The notes under the pieces: model-generated
Databases searched by the model: none
What the model saw: the letters and a program-made list of their open reading frames with translations, nothing else
Told to the model about the DNA's origin: nothing
DNA from: Dioscorea cayenensis subsp. rotundata
Taxonomy: Eukaryota; Streptophyta; Magnoliopsida; Dioscoreales; Dioscoreaceae
Assembly: GCF_009730915.1 (NCBI RefSeq)
Contig: NC_052489.1
Coordinates: 27,707,916 to 27,771,915, forward strand
Direction of reading: 5' to 3'
DNA: 64,000 nucleotides
Made by a program: the position numbers and the translations under genes
Part shown: positions 37,166 through 49,549 of the stretch, piece after piece
Layout of the letters: the number at the start of each line of letters is the position of its first letter
How positions within the stretch are numbered: the first letter of the stretch is position 1

Positions 37166-40100
37166 ATGAGGGAGATGGTGGTTGGATCGGAGGGAGGGGG
37201 AAGGGAGGCAGCGGTGGCGCCACCGCCGGCGTTGCTGGAGAGGCTGAAGGATTATGGCCAGGAGGGCGTCTTTGCCCTCTGGGATGAGCTATCCGCGGAG
37301 GAACGTGATCTTCTCGTCAAGGACATTGAGGTCGCCTCTTTCTTTCTTTTTCTTTTTTTTTTCTATGAATTTGATGCTTATTTTCTTGGATCTCTACATG
37401 ATCTGGTTTCCGTTTTGTTTTTCTTGATTTTTTTAAGCTTCATATGGAATGCGATTGATTGGTGATCCCTAGATTCATGTTTTCTTTTTGTTGCAACTCC
37501 TTTTGTGCTTTTTCTCTATGAGGTTGTTTTGAGTTGTGTGAAATTCGAGCAGAGAGATGCATTTCAATGGTGAATTGTTCTCAGATTTTATTCGAAGGAC
37601 ATGATTTATGGTCGCATTTATTTATTTCTTTTGCTATTCCATATGATTTGAGTGCTGGGTTTGTTTGGAATGGAAGGTAGTCGTTGGTTAAATCAATACT
37701 AATTGATTATTAATGACTGTTGCATTTCAGAGCCTGGATCTTGCCAGAATTGATCGGATCATACGATGTTCCCTTGGTTCTCAAGGTGGCTTTATTTTCA
37801 TCTTAGTTCATTTCTTGCTTTTGTTTCTTGTTTGAGATCTTTTTTTTTCATGGAAAGAGTATTGGTATGAGAAAATTTTGTGTTGGGATTGTAAAGGTCT
37901 TCCAGTGCCAGCAATTGAACCTGTTCCAGAAGCTAATGTTTCAACAGTAGAAGATAGATCTTCAGAGGACAGAGAGAGATGGTGGAAGAGGGGATTAAAG
38001 GCTATCTTGGAAGGGAAGTTGGCAGTTGTGCTTCTATCCGGTGGCCAGGTGTTTGTCTATTTGAATATTTTTCTATTGCAATCCTGATTATATTTGACAT
38101 TGCTGCAACTTTATTTTTATTTTTATCAGATTCTCTATCCCTATAGTCATCAGATTGGTAGATAATTCTTTTCATGGGAACTATATTGGACGTAATAACC
38201 TTTTTTCGCTGAGAATGAAAAAATGAATGGTACGGTTACGTTTTATCATGATGCTGAACATTGTCTGATGCCTGTAGAACGCTATCCTTGTTCGAGAATT
38301 TTGGTTTGGCTTTAATGGAATACTCTTGCTGCTTCACTATATTTTGACATATAATTCTGCAATCATCTAAGACAAATGATTTGTTTTTCCTGTCTTTACG
38401 AATGCAGTACTCTATTTTCGATTGCTCTATCTAACAACCTTGTATCGGAAATGCCATTTTTATAAAACTTGCTAAAAAACAAAATTGTTGGCCGTACAAG
38501 TGTGCTTAGTTTGCAATTTACTGTTGCAGTGAAATAACCAATAAAACTAATTCCTGATTTGTCCGGGAAAGCGACAATGAAATTTAGTAGTCAGAGCCAA
38601 TCTGTTTCCTGGACAAAACTATCAAACGACATGCGTTATCAGGAGGACATTGTGCTGGTAGGAGGAGTCTTCTTACGATGTAGCCACTTCAAGGTCCACA
38701 TCGCATGGATATCTTTTTTTTTTTATATTTAAAATCAACAGTTAGTTGTCCTGCGTTCTAACCTGTCAGTATTGCCTTGTATGCGAAACTTTGAAAATAC
38801 TTGCATCGTAAACTATCTTAAATACTATCTGAATGTAAGATGGATTTTAAAATTCTATCTTAAATTCCAACCTATTTAGCCAAAATAGGTCGATATGTTG
38901 AGGCCAAAAGCACAAGAAGTCTGGGAAATTCGTAATTCACTGCCATCAACTTTGTCAATGTAAATTATATGTTGCATGAAAGATCTGAATGAGCTGCAGA
39001 GCGTATTAATTTCTAATTTCCATTCAAAGGTTCTCTAGTGGTTGCATTGTGATTCAAACTGTTTGGTGAATTATTGGTGAAGAGGTTTCTATCATGCTGT
39101 TTACAGTTTGTTGTTTTAAATTGAACACAGGGTACTCGTCTTGGAAGTTCAGATCCAAAGGGATGTTTCAGTAAGTAAACATCCTGCTTAGTATACTCTG
39201 CATAACTTCTGTTGTATTTTGGCCTTCTTTATTTTTGGTATCATAGTTAGGCGAGGTAGTGATTATGCAATTCAAAATTAGTCGACAAAGTCACTTGAGG
39301 AGCACATTAGCAAACCTCTTCATAGTAGATATTTTAGGCTTCTGCTGTTTACCTGAGAAAATAATTTGTAAATTTCTGAAGTGGTTCATGTTGATTGATT
39401 ACCAGAAACATGATTTCTTTGAACTAAGATTGAGTACTAGCATTCAGTTTTAAGAATACACTTTTAGTGTTTCGATAATTCTTTCTTATTGCTAAACAAT
39501 AAGGAAAAATATTTTTTTTGATAGTTGCATGGATGAGAATGGATGGCATGCATTAGGTTAGCACTTTATGCATGATGATATATATTTAGAAACTAATGAA
39601 GAAACTTTCTGGTGTGCCCTCTGTGAAATCAGATTTTATAAGCAACTGTATTTTTGGGTTCTTTACTTTTAACTTTGAATCTGCATTTAAGATTGTGCTT
39701 TTTTCTTAATCAGACTCTAGTGGCTTAAGAACTTGGGTGATTAAAGGACAAATAGTCATCATGTCTAACTGACAGATGTATAGTGGTTGTAAACACTGAC
39801 CAACTAGCATAATTAATTTGCATTTTGCACCTAATGGGTTAAACATCATTTAGCATAAGAATGAAGTTTGGCCTTGTGATTCAACTTACTTGTCTTTCAT
39901 TAATAGCTTCAATGGAAATACTCCTGTGTTTAATAAACATTTGTCGCAACAGTTGTATCTAGAAATATAAGTTTCATAGTTTCGTTTCTGTGACACAATG
40001 ATGTTTGGCATCTCTAAATAGTTTTGTTTTTATGATTTAGTTTTTTGTTTTCTTTCTTGAGATAGTTTTGGTTACATGATCTATTTTTTGTTTTCTTTCT

Positions 40101-43100
40101 TCAGATATTGGGTTACCATCTGGGAAATCACTTTTCCAACTTCAAGCTGAGCGGATTTTATGCATGCAACGACTTGCATCTCAATCAACTGAGGGTAGGT
40201 TTTCATTTTAAAACTTTTCTTTTGTTGAGTTAAATGCCATGGAAACCTTAACAACTTGGTTAATTATAGGCTCTTCTGGTATTGTGCCAATACATTGGTA
40301 CATATTGACCAGTCCATTTACTGATGAAGCCACTCGCAAATTTTTTGAAAGTCACAAGTATTTTGGTTTGGAAGCAGATCAGGTAAAAATATGCAACCTC
40401 TCTTGAAATTTGGTTTTTCTGCAACATGACACAATTTTTATTGCAGATCACATTTTTCCAACAAGGTACTATTCCTTGTGTTTCTAGAGATGGTAGATTC
40501 ATTATGGAGAGTCCATATAAGGTTGGTTCTTTATTCCAATGGCAAGCAGTTCCTAAATTTGAGAAAGATCCATCACTTTCTCTTTGCGAATATTAAATAC
40601 TACCATGATGCAGACCTTCAGCATATAAATTCAAAATTGCAAGTACAACTTATAAATCTAATACTATTGATTGGCACGTGCAGACCAGCATTGGTGTATG
40701 TAAAAAGATTTAACTAATTAACAGGCAATGGCCATAAAACATGAGAATAATAGGCTGTATATGGACCAGGGTGAGCTTGAACTGATGCAAGCCAAAACTG
40801 TGCTTTCGCTCTTTATAGCTAAACTCTTACCCAAGTAGTGGCCCAAGCCTCCAAACTTTTACCAAATTTTCAGGCCAGATTTTGAGCCAAATTTATTTGA
40901 TTGTCATATTTTTCATAGCCAGCCTGCCTGCCTGGTAAGCTAACTAATCCTTTCAGACTCTGTATGAGACGCACATTTTCCTCTTGATACCAGAAGCTAT
41001 CTGAGTACAATATGTGATTATTTTAAGTTTGTGTCATTATATAGTGCTCCTGTACATCTATGGTAAAAAAATCCACGAGTCATGCTAAATCATTTGTGCT
41101 TTCTGACTAAACGAGGGGTTTTCACTTAAAGTATATTTTCATGTGTTATTTTTTTTCCTTCCATTCCTCAACAGTTCGTCCATCATTCTAAATCACTGAT
41201 AACTATTATTGTCACAGTCTATATAATGTATGTATGCATTTTCGTTCATGATCAAGTCCTTTTGTCTTCTCTTCCATGTGGAATCACATCATCCTTTTCC
41301 TTGGTCTATCCAGGTTGCAAAAGCTCCTGATGGCAATGGAGGATTATATTCTGGTAAGACTTTGGTCTGTATGGTTCATATTCAAGATATGCATTGTCAA
41401 ACTTATTCCATTAATATCATTTTTTTTATGAGTAAGATATCAAATACAATTTCAATACTTTTCCATATTTCACAGCTTTGAAATCTTCAAAATTACTTGA
41501 AGACATGGCCATGAGAGGTGTAAAATATGTGGACTGTTATGGAGTTGATAATGCTCTGGTAAGATATTTAACTGACGCAAGTTTTTAGTAAGGCATCATA
41601 TCTTTTGCGTGCATTCTCTAACCTTCTGTGTCCAGGTTCGGGTTGCAGACCCAACATTCTTGGGGTATTTCATTGACAAAGGTGTGGCTGCTGCTGCAAA
41701 AGTTGTACGCAAGGTAAGACATTGTTGAATGCTTCACTTATCAATGATTTTTTATTTTTAGATCTTAGTAACAAGGCTGCAAAACGTCTAGCTTAGCTTG
41801 AATGACCCTGAGATGAGTTTTTAATTTATGCAGCCTGAGTTTCATAAGCATTCTTCCAAATTTTTGCTTGTCTAGTTGCTGCCAGTTTCTGGAATTTGAG
41901 GGGAATAACTAGCCTTATATATGTATCTTTTTCCATTGTTATTTCATCTAGTTCCTATGCATTGATTCCTTTTGCAATCTAAGTGATCTGAGTAGTAACT
42001 AATGTCGGAAATAATTTTGAACAAAATAAAAACTTGTCAATCAATTTGCAATTAAGTTAAAGGGAAACTGCAGACAAAGTGACCTTCATTTGTGAGCATG
42101 CACATGTATGCCCATATAGCAGAGGCACATCCACCGGCGTGGTTCTGCACAGTAGTTATTGTTGGTCTAATATGTTTTGTAAGAGTATCTATAATGATTT
42201 ACATTGCTTGTGCTATGTTGCTTTTTGTTTTTTGGTTGCATAAATATTATATTCTGAGGTTCAAACGTTCTTATCTCTTCTTATTTAATTTGTCATATTT
42301 AGTGTAATTTAATAAGTGGTCAGTTTCAGATTTTTTATCCTGAGGTTTTTTAAAAAACTTTATTTCGTTAGAGTTTTTGTGATGAAACAAGTTGTGAAAA
42401 CCATTGATAATATATTGGCTTTGAAATTCTTTTCCTTGTAAAGCCAATTTCATTATAAGAGGCTATGAGGATTGTCAGCGTAAATACTGCTCGTTCGTGG
42501 AAGAGACTGAGTGGAGGGTTTTCAGGTGGCCTTTATCAAACATGAAAAGTGGTTTTCTTTTTCTTCTTCTTAAGATTAGGCTGATCATGTAATAACTGTC
42601 ACAACCGCTTTTATTATGTATATCTGCAATAGAAAATTACCAACTTTAGATGTTATGTTGTTTGCAATGAACTCAGGCTTATCCACAAGAGAAGGTTGGT
42701 GTCTTTGTCCAACATGGTAGAGGTGGGCCCCTAACTGTAATTGAGTATAGTGAGATGGATCCAACAATGGCCTGTGAGATCAATCAGATAACTGGACGTC
42801 TTCGGTATTGTTGGAGCAATGTAAGTTTTCAACTGAATTGGATTCCTTCACTATATGTAGTTTTGCTGCCTGTGTGCTGCATTGGACCAATACAATTTTT
42901 TTTTTCCTATTTTGGCTAATGTTGTTTGCTGGTCAAAATCTTCTGTTGGAAAAGTGGTCAAATCTCACTTTTAGAAGTTAAGAACAGAACTTGTAAGGCT
43001 ATTGACTTTTGGTTGTGCCAGGAAACATGTTTCAAAATCTCACATGAATGATCTAATGATTACAATTACCACAGCATTATTTTCTTAACTCCAAATAATT

Positions 43101-44688
43101 TTCCATGCAACACTACTGCTAGCTCCCTTGAACTTTTCTCATACAATGGAATAATCACAGATGTTGATAATGCGACCATGCATGATATGCGTAGTGAACC
43201 TTATGATGTTTCATTTTCTACAAAAAAAAACTATGCTTTACATCATCTTTATTATCGACTGTTTATATCTCTCTCATTGTTGAACCTCATTCCATTGAAT
43301 TTCTCTGACAATCTTTTTTGTATCTCTTAGGTTTGCTTACATATGTTCACATTGGACTTCCTCAATCAAGTTGCAAATGGCCTTGAAAAGGACAGCATGT
43401 TAGTAATCTTTCATAACTTCATCTCCATGTCAAATTCCACCATGGTAGACTGTACATATTTATCAAACATGAAGATCATTGAATAAAAACATTTCTGCAG
43501 ATGCTTGAATATATCATATCTATCACAAGCATATAGATCTTCTTATAAGCTTTTATTTGGCATTTTTAATTTTGGTTGATATGCTATCTTTACTCATGTA
43601 GACCTGTAGTTCAGTGTTTTCTGCCCTTCTGAGTGTTTGGTGATTCCTTAATTACTGTTTGTACTTATGATTTATTAGGAACATTTTTTAACTTATTAAT
43701 TTTTTTGCAGTGTGAGCCTTCTTGTGACAAAGTGATCTTAGATATGAAAATCTTGCCTTAGTGTCACAATTTTGACTGGAATGGCCGATTATATTTTATT
43801 CTTGATTCTTATGAGGTGACAAAAATATCAACATAATGTGGTAGGATAAATTAGTGTGTCAACTTATTGCTATGCTAATTATTATTGGCAAAAGTGGGGT
43901 GATCTATCCAAGTTTTAAGGCTCCCTCAACTTCCATCAAATTCTATTACTGTTGTGTAAAGTGCATCTTAATTGTTCAAGTTTGCAAATGTACTCCTTGT
44001 AATGTTGACACTATACTGTTGTGCAATGTACAGTTACCACCTAGCTGAAAAGAAAATTCCTTCTATCCATGGATTCACCATGGGCTGGAAGCTTGAACAG
44101 TTTGTATTTGATGCATTTCCGTATTCTTCTTCAACAGCTCTTTATGAGGTAGGCATCAGGCAAATATTACCAGATTGTTATTTCCTAGGACTGTAAAATG
44201 GTTGAGAAGGAAAAATTGCATGAATTGGAAAATCTCTGATGAGGCATTTATTGGTTGACTGATTGATCATCAGGTAATACGAGAAGAGGAATTCGCCCCT
44301 GTCAAGAATGCAAACGGTTCGAGTTATGATACTCCTGATAGTGCTCGCCTAATGGTCCTTCGCCTGCATTCTCGCTGGGTGGTTGCTGCTGGTGGCTTCT
44401 TAACACATTCAGTCCCGCTATATTTGACTGGTAATGTTTCTCTTTTTGCCTGTGCCGAAAATATCAACCAGTTTCCAGTTCATTAATAATGATTATGCTT
44501 GATAAAAAAAAAAAAAATCTGTAGCTCCATAAGGCAACCTCAAGGTACAGACTTACAACATTGATTCTGAAATATAAATTCTAACTGTAGGTGTGGAAAT
44601 TTCGCCGCTTTGTTCATATTCCGGGGAAAACCTTGAAGCTATCTGCCGGGGAAGAACATTTCATGCACCCAGCGAAATTACCTTCTAG
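37166..44688 (+). CDS. UAP: UDP-N-acetylglucosamine pyrophosphorylase
   Basis: Makes UDP-GlcNAc from UTP and GlcNAc-1-phosphate in the cytosol, the last step of amino-sugar nucleotide synthesis for N-glycans, GPI anchors and protein O-GlcNAc. Fifteen exons: 37166-37330, 37731-37785, 37897-38048, 39131-39170, 40105-40194, 40270-40382, 40447-40521, 41314-41353, 41476-41558, 41636-41713, 42677-42820, 43331-43398, 44034-44148, 44274-44430, 44591-44688; 490 residues, close to family length, frame intact. The uridylyl-binding loop LSGGQGTRLGSSDPKGCF is at about 119-136, followed by the sugar-binding blocks IPCVSRDGRFIMESPYKVA and PDGNGGLY, DNALVRVADPTFLGYF, QHGRGGPLTVIEYSE, and IPSIHGFTMGWKLEQFVFD. 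A second in-frame ATG follows three codons in. The Arabidopsis homologues are GlcNAc1pUT1/2. Confidence 0.96.
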
Positions 44689-45612
44689 GTGGAGTAAACT
44701 CTGCCAAAACCTTAAGTCGTTTGATCTTTTTGGATCAGTTCAACTTTGGGCATAATTTTCCTTAATAGGAAATGGTGTGACCATCTGTGAGCTATATTAG
44801 CGTTATGTTATTCTGCCCATTTTAGAACAAGATGTATCTTTTTTACTTCTTTTTCCTTCTAGTTTTTGTTTTGTCATTGTCAAGTTTGTGAGTATTTAGT
44901 GTCAAGTAGAACAAAGCAACTGAATAATGTATAATGATTCCTGTACTTTCTGCAAATCATACAATTCATAATAATGATGCGAGCAATTTAGTTCTCTGCT
45001 GAGAAGTTAAAAACTATGTTCTTTACAGCTATTGAATAAAGTTATTGGCATTGCATTACTTTAATGAATGAACTCAATTATAAAATCAACGAGTGTAAAT
45101 CACATGACATGTTCTAAACTTGTAAATTTTATTTGAATTATATATTTAATATACAATGTTCTGTCATCTGAAAGTGATCCGTGCAATCAATAGCTCACCC
45201 AAATCATTTTGGGGTTGCTATGGATTTTACACCCCAAAAAAAAAAATCATTAATTTAAAAAACCAATTAAATAAAACATTTTAAAATTTTGACTTTTACT
45301 TGTGCAATCAATAGCTCACCCAAATCATTTTTGGGGTTGCTATGGATTTTACACCCATCATTAATTTAAAAAAACCAATTAAATAAAAACATTTTTAAAA
45401 ATTTTTGACTTTTACTTGTAAAAACTTATTTCAATTATTTGAATATTTTAAAATTATCCTATTGTAAAAATAGAAAATTGCAGGTGGTTTTATGACTTTT
45501 ATCATTAACGCCGAAAAAGAAACAAAATAGTCGTGATTTGATAAGCGGTCCAGATTTACGAAGCTCGAGGTTTCGGTGAAGGTCGTCAAGGGCGTCACTG
45601 GGGGAGCTGGAG
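44689..45612. other. UAP to UreD intergenic region with a tandem duplication
   Basis: Holds the UAP 3' UTR and the UreD promoter. It contains the two-copy repeat at 45181-45418, described separately. No other gene was seen. Confidence 0.55.
45181..45418. repeat. two-copy tandem duplication of about 120 bp
   Basis: Copies starting GTGCAATCAATAGCTCACCC lie at 45181-45301 and 45302-45418. They are nearly identical; the visible differences are length changes in A and T runs, so the duplication looks recent. Confidence 0.85.
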
Positions 45613-48028
45613 ATGGAGGAGACGATGGCGGAGACTGGGTACATAGCGGTGGAGCGCGTGGAGGGGAGGTCGACGGTGACCCGATGCTTCTGCAAATACC
45701 CTCTCAAGCTTATCGTCCCCAAGAAGGTCAGCAGCTTAATCTCCTGGCCATGGCTTCTCTCCTAGTTCCTCTCTTTCCTTGTTGCAGATTTATGATCCTT
45801 CTTGTGTTCTCGCTCCTCAGGTTGCCCCTTCCGCTACTGATGCTGTATGGATATATAGTATCTCCTATGGAGGCGGCATTGTCTCGGTTCGACTATATCT
45901 CTTCATTCTCTTTTTCAAAGATCTTGCTTTTATTGGTACTTCATTCATGGTGTTTGATTTCCAGGGAGATAGGGTTTCATGCGGGCTGAGTGTTGCAGAC
46001 GATTGTACTGTGGCATTGACGACTCAGGCGTCTACCAAGGTTCTTTCTTTGGCTAATTAATTATCACTCATTTGTATTTGGTTTTTATGATTTGTTATGA
46101 ATGAGGATGTGTTTGGACTTTGGATCAAGGGAAAATTGAGGAACATAATAAAGAAAACAAATAGGAAAATCGGTTCCTTTTGTCTGTTGAATTAAGATGA
46201 TTTTTTTCTTTTTTCTCCATTATCATTCCTAATTTCCTACTATGCTTCCTTGATCCATACAAACCCTAACCTTTGCCCACTTTTGCCTTCCCATAAAAAT
46301 TGAGCTGTTTTGGCATTTTGCTTGCTCTTGTGTAGGTGTACAAGTCCGTGGATTCAAAGTGCTCAGAGCAAGCCCTGGAGGTGCTTCATTTATTCTTGTT
46401 CCTATTGTGCTGGTAGTTTTTAGCCTGTGGATTTTGTTCTAGTTTGTGCATGTTCAATTGTTGTTGAAGTTCCTTTTTCTTTTAACTCCTTGATGATAAT
46501 TCTAGATTGAATGTGTGAAATTTGTTCCTTGCAGTAGGCTAGGGTTGGGAGGAATGCATTTTTGGCAGTCATTCCAGACCCTGTGACATGTTTCTCCACT
46601 GCCAGGTACTCTCAAAAGCAAGTGTTCTATGTGTTCCCTGATTCGAATTTGGTTGTTGTTGACTGGATTACCAGCGGTCGTCATGAGAGCGGAGAAAGAT
46701 GGAATTTTGAGCTCTATAAGAGTACCAATCACATCTTTGGAGAAGGACACCAGCCTTTATTTATTGATTCGGTGATTATCTTTCATCTCCTTGTAGTTTT
46801 AGAACTAGTGTTGGTTGTCCTGATGCCACTGCATGCACTGCTCTGTTGGTTAGGATGCTACAGTTTGCATCTTTAATAGGACTGTGATTACCATGTCAAT
46901 GAGGATACATAGTCAGCTTGGAATCTTAGATAATCATTGCTTGGTGTGCATATCGTGCAAATAAGTGTTTATGGTATTTTAAGGCCTTTCTTCTGTGCTT
47001 GCTGAAAAAGCTTGGCTTCTTGAGACCAGCAGTATCTTTTAGCAAGAACCAGCCCCAATTTATTGTCCATGATGGTAACTCTAACGGACACCACTTCCAC
47101 TTTGAGCTTAAGACATGCTTGAGATAGATGTTTATTACTTCTGGATTTACGTGATCAGAATGCAATGTAAAAGGTCTTTGTCTGCTTTAAAATACCTAGA
47201 AATTTATTTGAAAATTTACTTGTTCATGCTAATGGCTCAAGTAATGGTGAACTTAGATTCTGAGTCTTCAAATCATATGCAACACAGCAAGCATACAGAG
47301 GATTATGGAGTATGAATGCATTTATTTATTTTTTTTAACCGCGACTTTCCACAAGCTTGTTGGATGCCTTGGTTATTGAATCCTGTTGCTTGTACATGAA
47401 AATTTGCTCTATTATTTATTTATTTATTTTTTAAAGCAGATTCTGCTGGAAGAAAGGTCTGGTACCAGCATCTCGAAAAACATGCAGGGTTACCAAGTCA
47501 TTGCAATGATCATCATCATGGGGTAACAATTTGTTGTCAAGTACTTTTAGTTTCATCTTTTTTGATATTTTTGTGCTTCCTCTACATTCATTTGAATGGA
47601 GCTAAGCACCATGATCATTCATGTCAGGCCAAAGCTGAAGCATGTTCAGAATCAAGTTCTAGATGAAGTGAAAAGAATGATGTCTGGACATTTTCGCACT
47701 CCTGGCCCGGCTACAGGTAGATCAGGATTGAAGCATGAGCCCAAAAAACCTGAATTAGTTGCATCTTGCAGTACATTTGGTCCTAAGGTATGCTTCCACA
47801 ATCAGTGCTCCTCTGCATGCATCCTCTTGTCCAGAATTATAGAGTTTGCATACTTCCCAATTTGCTGGATATTTAGTTCAACGGTGTAACTTGAGTTTTT
47901 GAATTTGATAGGTGCAGGTTGGTGTTGTAGTTAGGGTAGCAGCGATGACAACTGAATCAGTCTACATGTTCTTACGGCATCACCTAGCTAGTTTGGAACC
48001 CCTGCTTGGTGCGTCGCCTTACCGCTGA
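45613..48028 (+). CDS. URED: urease accessory protein UreD
   Basis: Scaffold that, with UreF and UreG, loads nickel into apo-urease in the cytosol. Eight exons: 45613-45726, 45788-45886, 45965-46039, 46336-46380, 46538-46771, 47440-47522, 47628-47787, 47912-48028; 308 residues, frame intact. Hallmarks: YGGGIVSGD across the exon 2/3 junction, TVALTTQASTKVYKS, AVIPDPVTCFSTARYSQKQ, NLVVVDWITSGRHESGERW and the C-terminal ASLEPLLGASPYR, all matching plant UreD. The first ATG was chosen; a second in-frame ATG lies four codons later. Exon 5 has a tandem acceptor (CAGTAG before GCT), and only the downstream AG keeps the frame open. Exon 8 also has two in-frame acceptors six bases apart (47911 or 47917), adding or removing Val-Gln. 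Confidence 0.95.
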
Positions 48029-48645
48029 TGCCATTGGTAACAATCACATTGTGTCACCAGATGATTGCAAAACTTGTTTTAATCGCTCTTTACAATTGGT
48101 ATCCATATGGAAGTCATTCAGGCGAATGGAAGTGAGTTCCACATCACTTTTCTGCTTTCCAACTTGTAATTGGTCATCAGGTTATAATACCGAACTTGCC
48201 AATTGTTTCGAAGTATAACTCTGCTTTATATTTCCTTGAACATGACTTGGTATTTCAACTGAGAAACAGCACGATATGAATTATGAACAAGAGGAATGTA
48301 TTTGCAATATATATATATATATATATATTGTAGAATCATGTTGCTTGAACTTGTGAAAACATGGATGTGTTATCAAGTTAGAAAGCTCAATGGGAAAGAT
48401 AAGAGTGCGTATTGGGGAATGCGTAGTGTCCCTGAAAGGTTGAAATAAAACATGCGGCATTTAAAATTTATTTTGTTCATTAGAATTTTATGAAATATAT
48501 AAAATAATGAGAAAACAGGATCCAATCGAGTGTAAGAAAACCCAACAAATCCTTAATAAGTATTTTTAAAGTTATATAAATACAAAATTCCATTTAATAA
48601 AAGGTAGGACCTCTTTTAACTTACCTCGTCGGAGGGTATTACAAA

Positions 48646-48775
48646 GATCTTTATTCTAAAACATTTGGTTGGAAAAAAATGTGCGCATTGTGTGGGGGAT
48701 TTCTTTGTTAGATCTTTATTCTAAAACATTTGGTTGGAAAGAAATGTACGTATGTTTAGAGAATTTATTTCTGTT
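48646..48775. repeat. tandem duplication, period 65 bp
   Basis: GATCTTTATTCTAAAACATT starts at 48646 and again at 48711, each followed by TGGTTGGAAA and an ATGT-containing stretch with a few differences. Confidence 0.75.
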
Positions 48776-48887
48776 TACACTGCTATATTTGTCAATTATA
48801 TTTATACATCCATTACTTGAGTAAAGCAACGCATTATATTATATGTTCATTACTTGCGTAACGCAGCGCGTGAGTCAAAGAGGACAA

Positions 48888-49187
48888 GATTTGAAGACTT
48901 ATTGACTGTAGCAGAAGTAGCCTAGATTTTCTCACTGGATAGACCGTTTCAGGCCAGGACGAGACTATTTTGCAGCTTTCTCCAGTGACCCCAATCAAGT
49001 GTTTGATTGGGGTGTTTTATCAATTTTATTTTATTTTATTTTATTTTTTTGTGTTTGTTCTTGGAGGTTGGGATTCTTTTGATGTAACTTGTTGGTGGGT
49101 TGGTGTATCTTGTTAGCTTCCACAACTAATGGATCTTTGCTAAATTTATTTATTTAAATGAATGTGATTTATTCATTAAAAAAAATT
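48888..49187 (+). mobile_element. possible 5'-truncated LINE fragment
   Basis: A 300-bp segment ending TGATTTATTCATT plus a run of A and TT, flanked by the 7-bp direct repeat AGGACAA (48881-48887 and 49188-49194). A poly-A-type tail with a short target duplication and no coding frame fits a dead-on-arrival LINE insertion, or another poly-A retroposon. The start rests only on the direct repeat. Confidence 0.35.
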
Positions 49188-49469
49188 AGGACAACTTAGG
49201 AAACTCCGCTCTAAAACTAGACTTGCAAATAATATTTTTTAACAATCACACGATCCACACCCATGTGACAAGTGCGATCATGTAACTGTTTCTATTTGGG
49301 CGGTGGACAAATAAGGAAACGCCAGCTAAGTGTTTAAGCTGGTTGTAGAAAAGCAAATATATAAAACTTCAGGGTTATCCTTGCAAAAAAAAAAATCGTT
49401 GTAATAATAATGCAATTCCCGGCCTAACGCGCACTCTTCCTCACTCTCTCAGTGCGCTCTTCCAAAAAT

Positions 49470-49477
49470 CTATATAA
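49470..49477 (+). promoter_or_regulatory. TATA box of CYP97B3
   Basis: TATATAAT about 75 bp upstream of the ATG at 49550, suggesting a transcription start near 49500-49505 and a leader of about 45 bases. Confidence 0.5.
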
Positions 49478-49549
49478 TCCTTATCACCAGTCCACTACCA
49501 CCAAGACAACCGCCATCATCGAGCTCCTCTCTCTCGTTCAGTCTCGGCA

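Larger units (their letters stand above)
48029..49469. other. UreD 3' flank and CYP97B3 upstream region with repeats
   Basis: Contains (TA)n near 48309-48329, a 65-bp-period duplication (48646-48775) and a candidate truncated LINE (48888-49187). No host gene was recognised. Confidence 0.5.

Noticed and set aside
46980-47126. Protein-like stretch (KKLGFLRPAVSFSKNQPQF) inside UreD intron 5
   Set aside because: Only about 46 codons are open, with no start or splice context, and UreD exons on each side join correctly without it.
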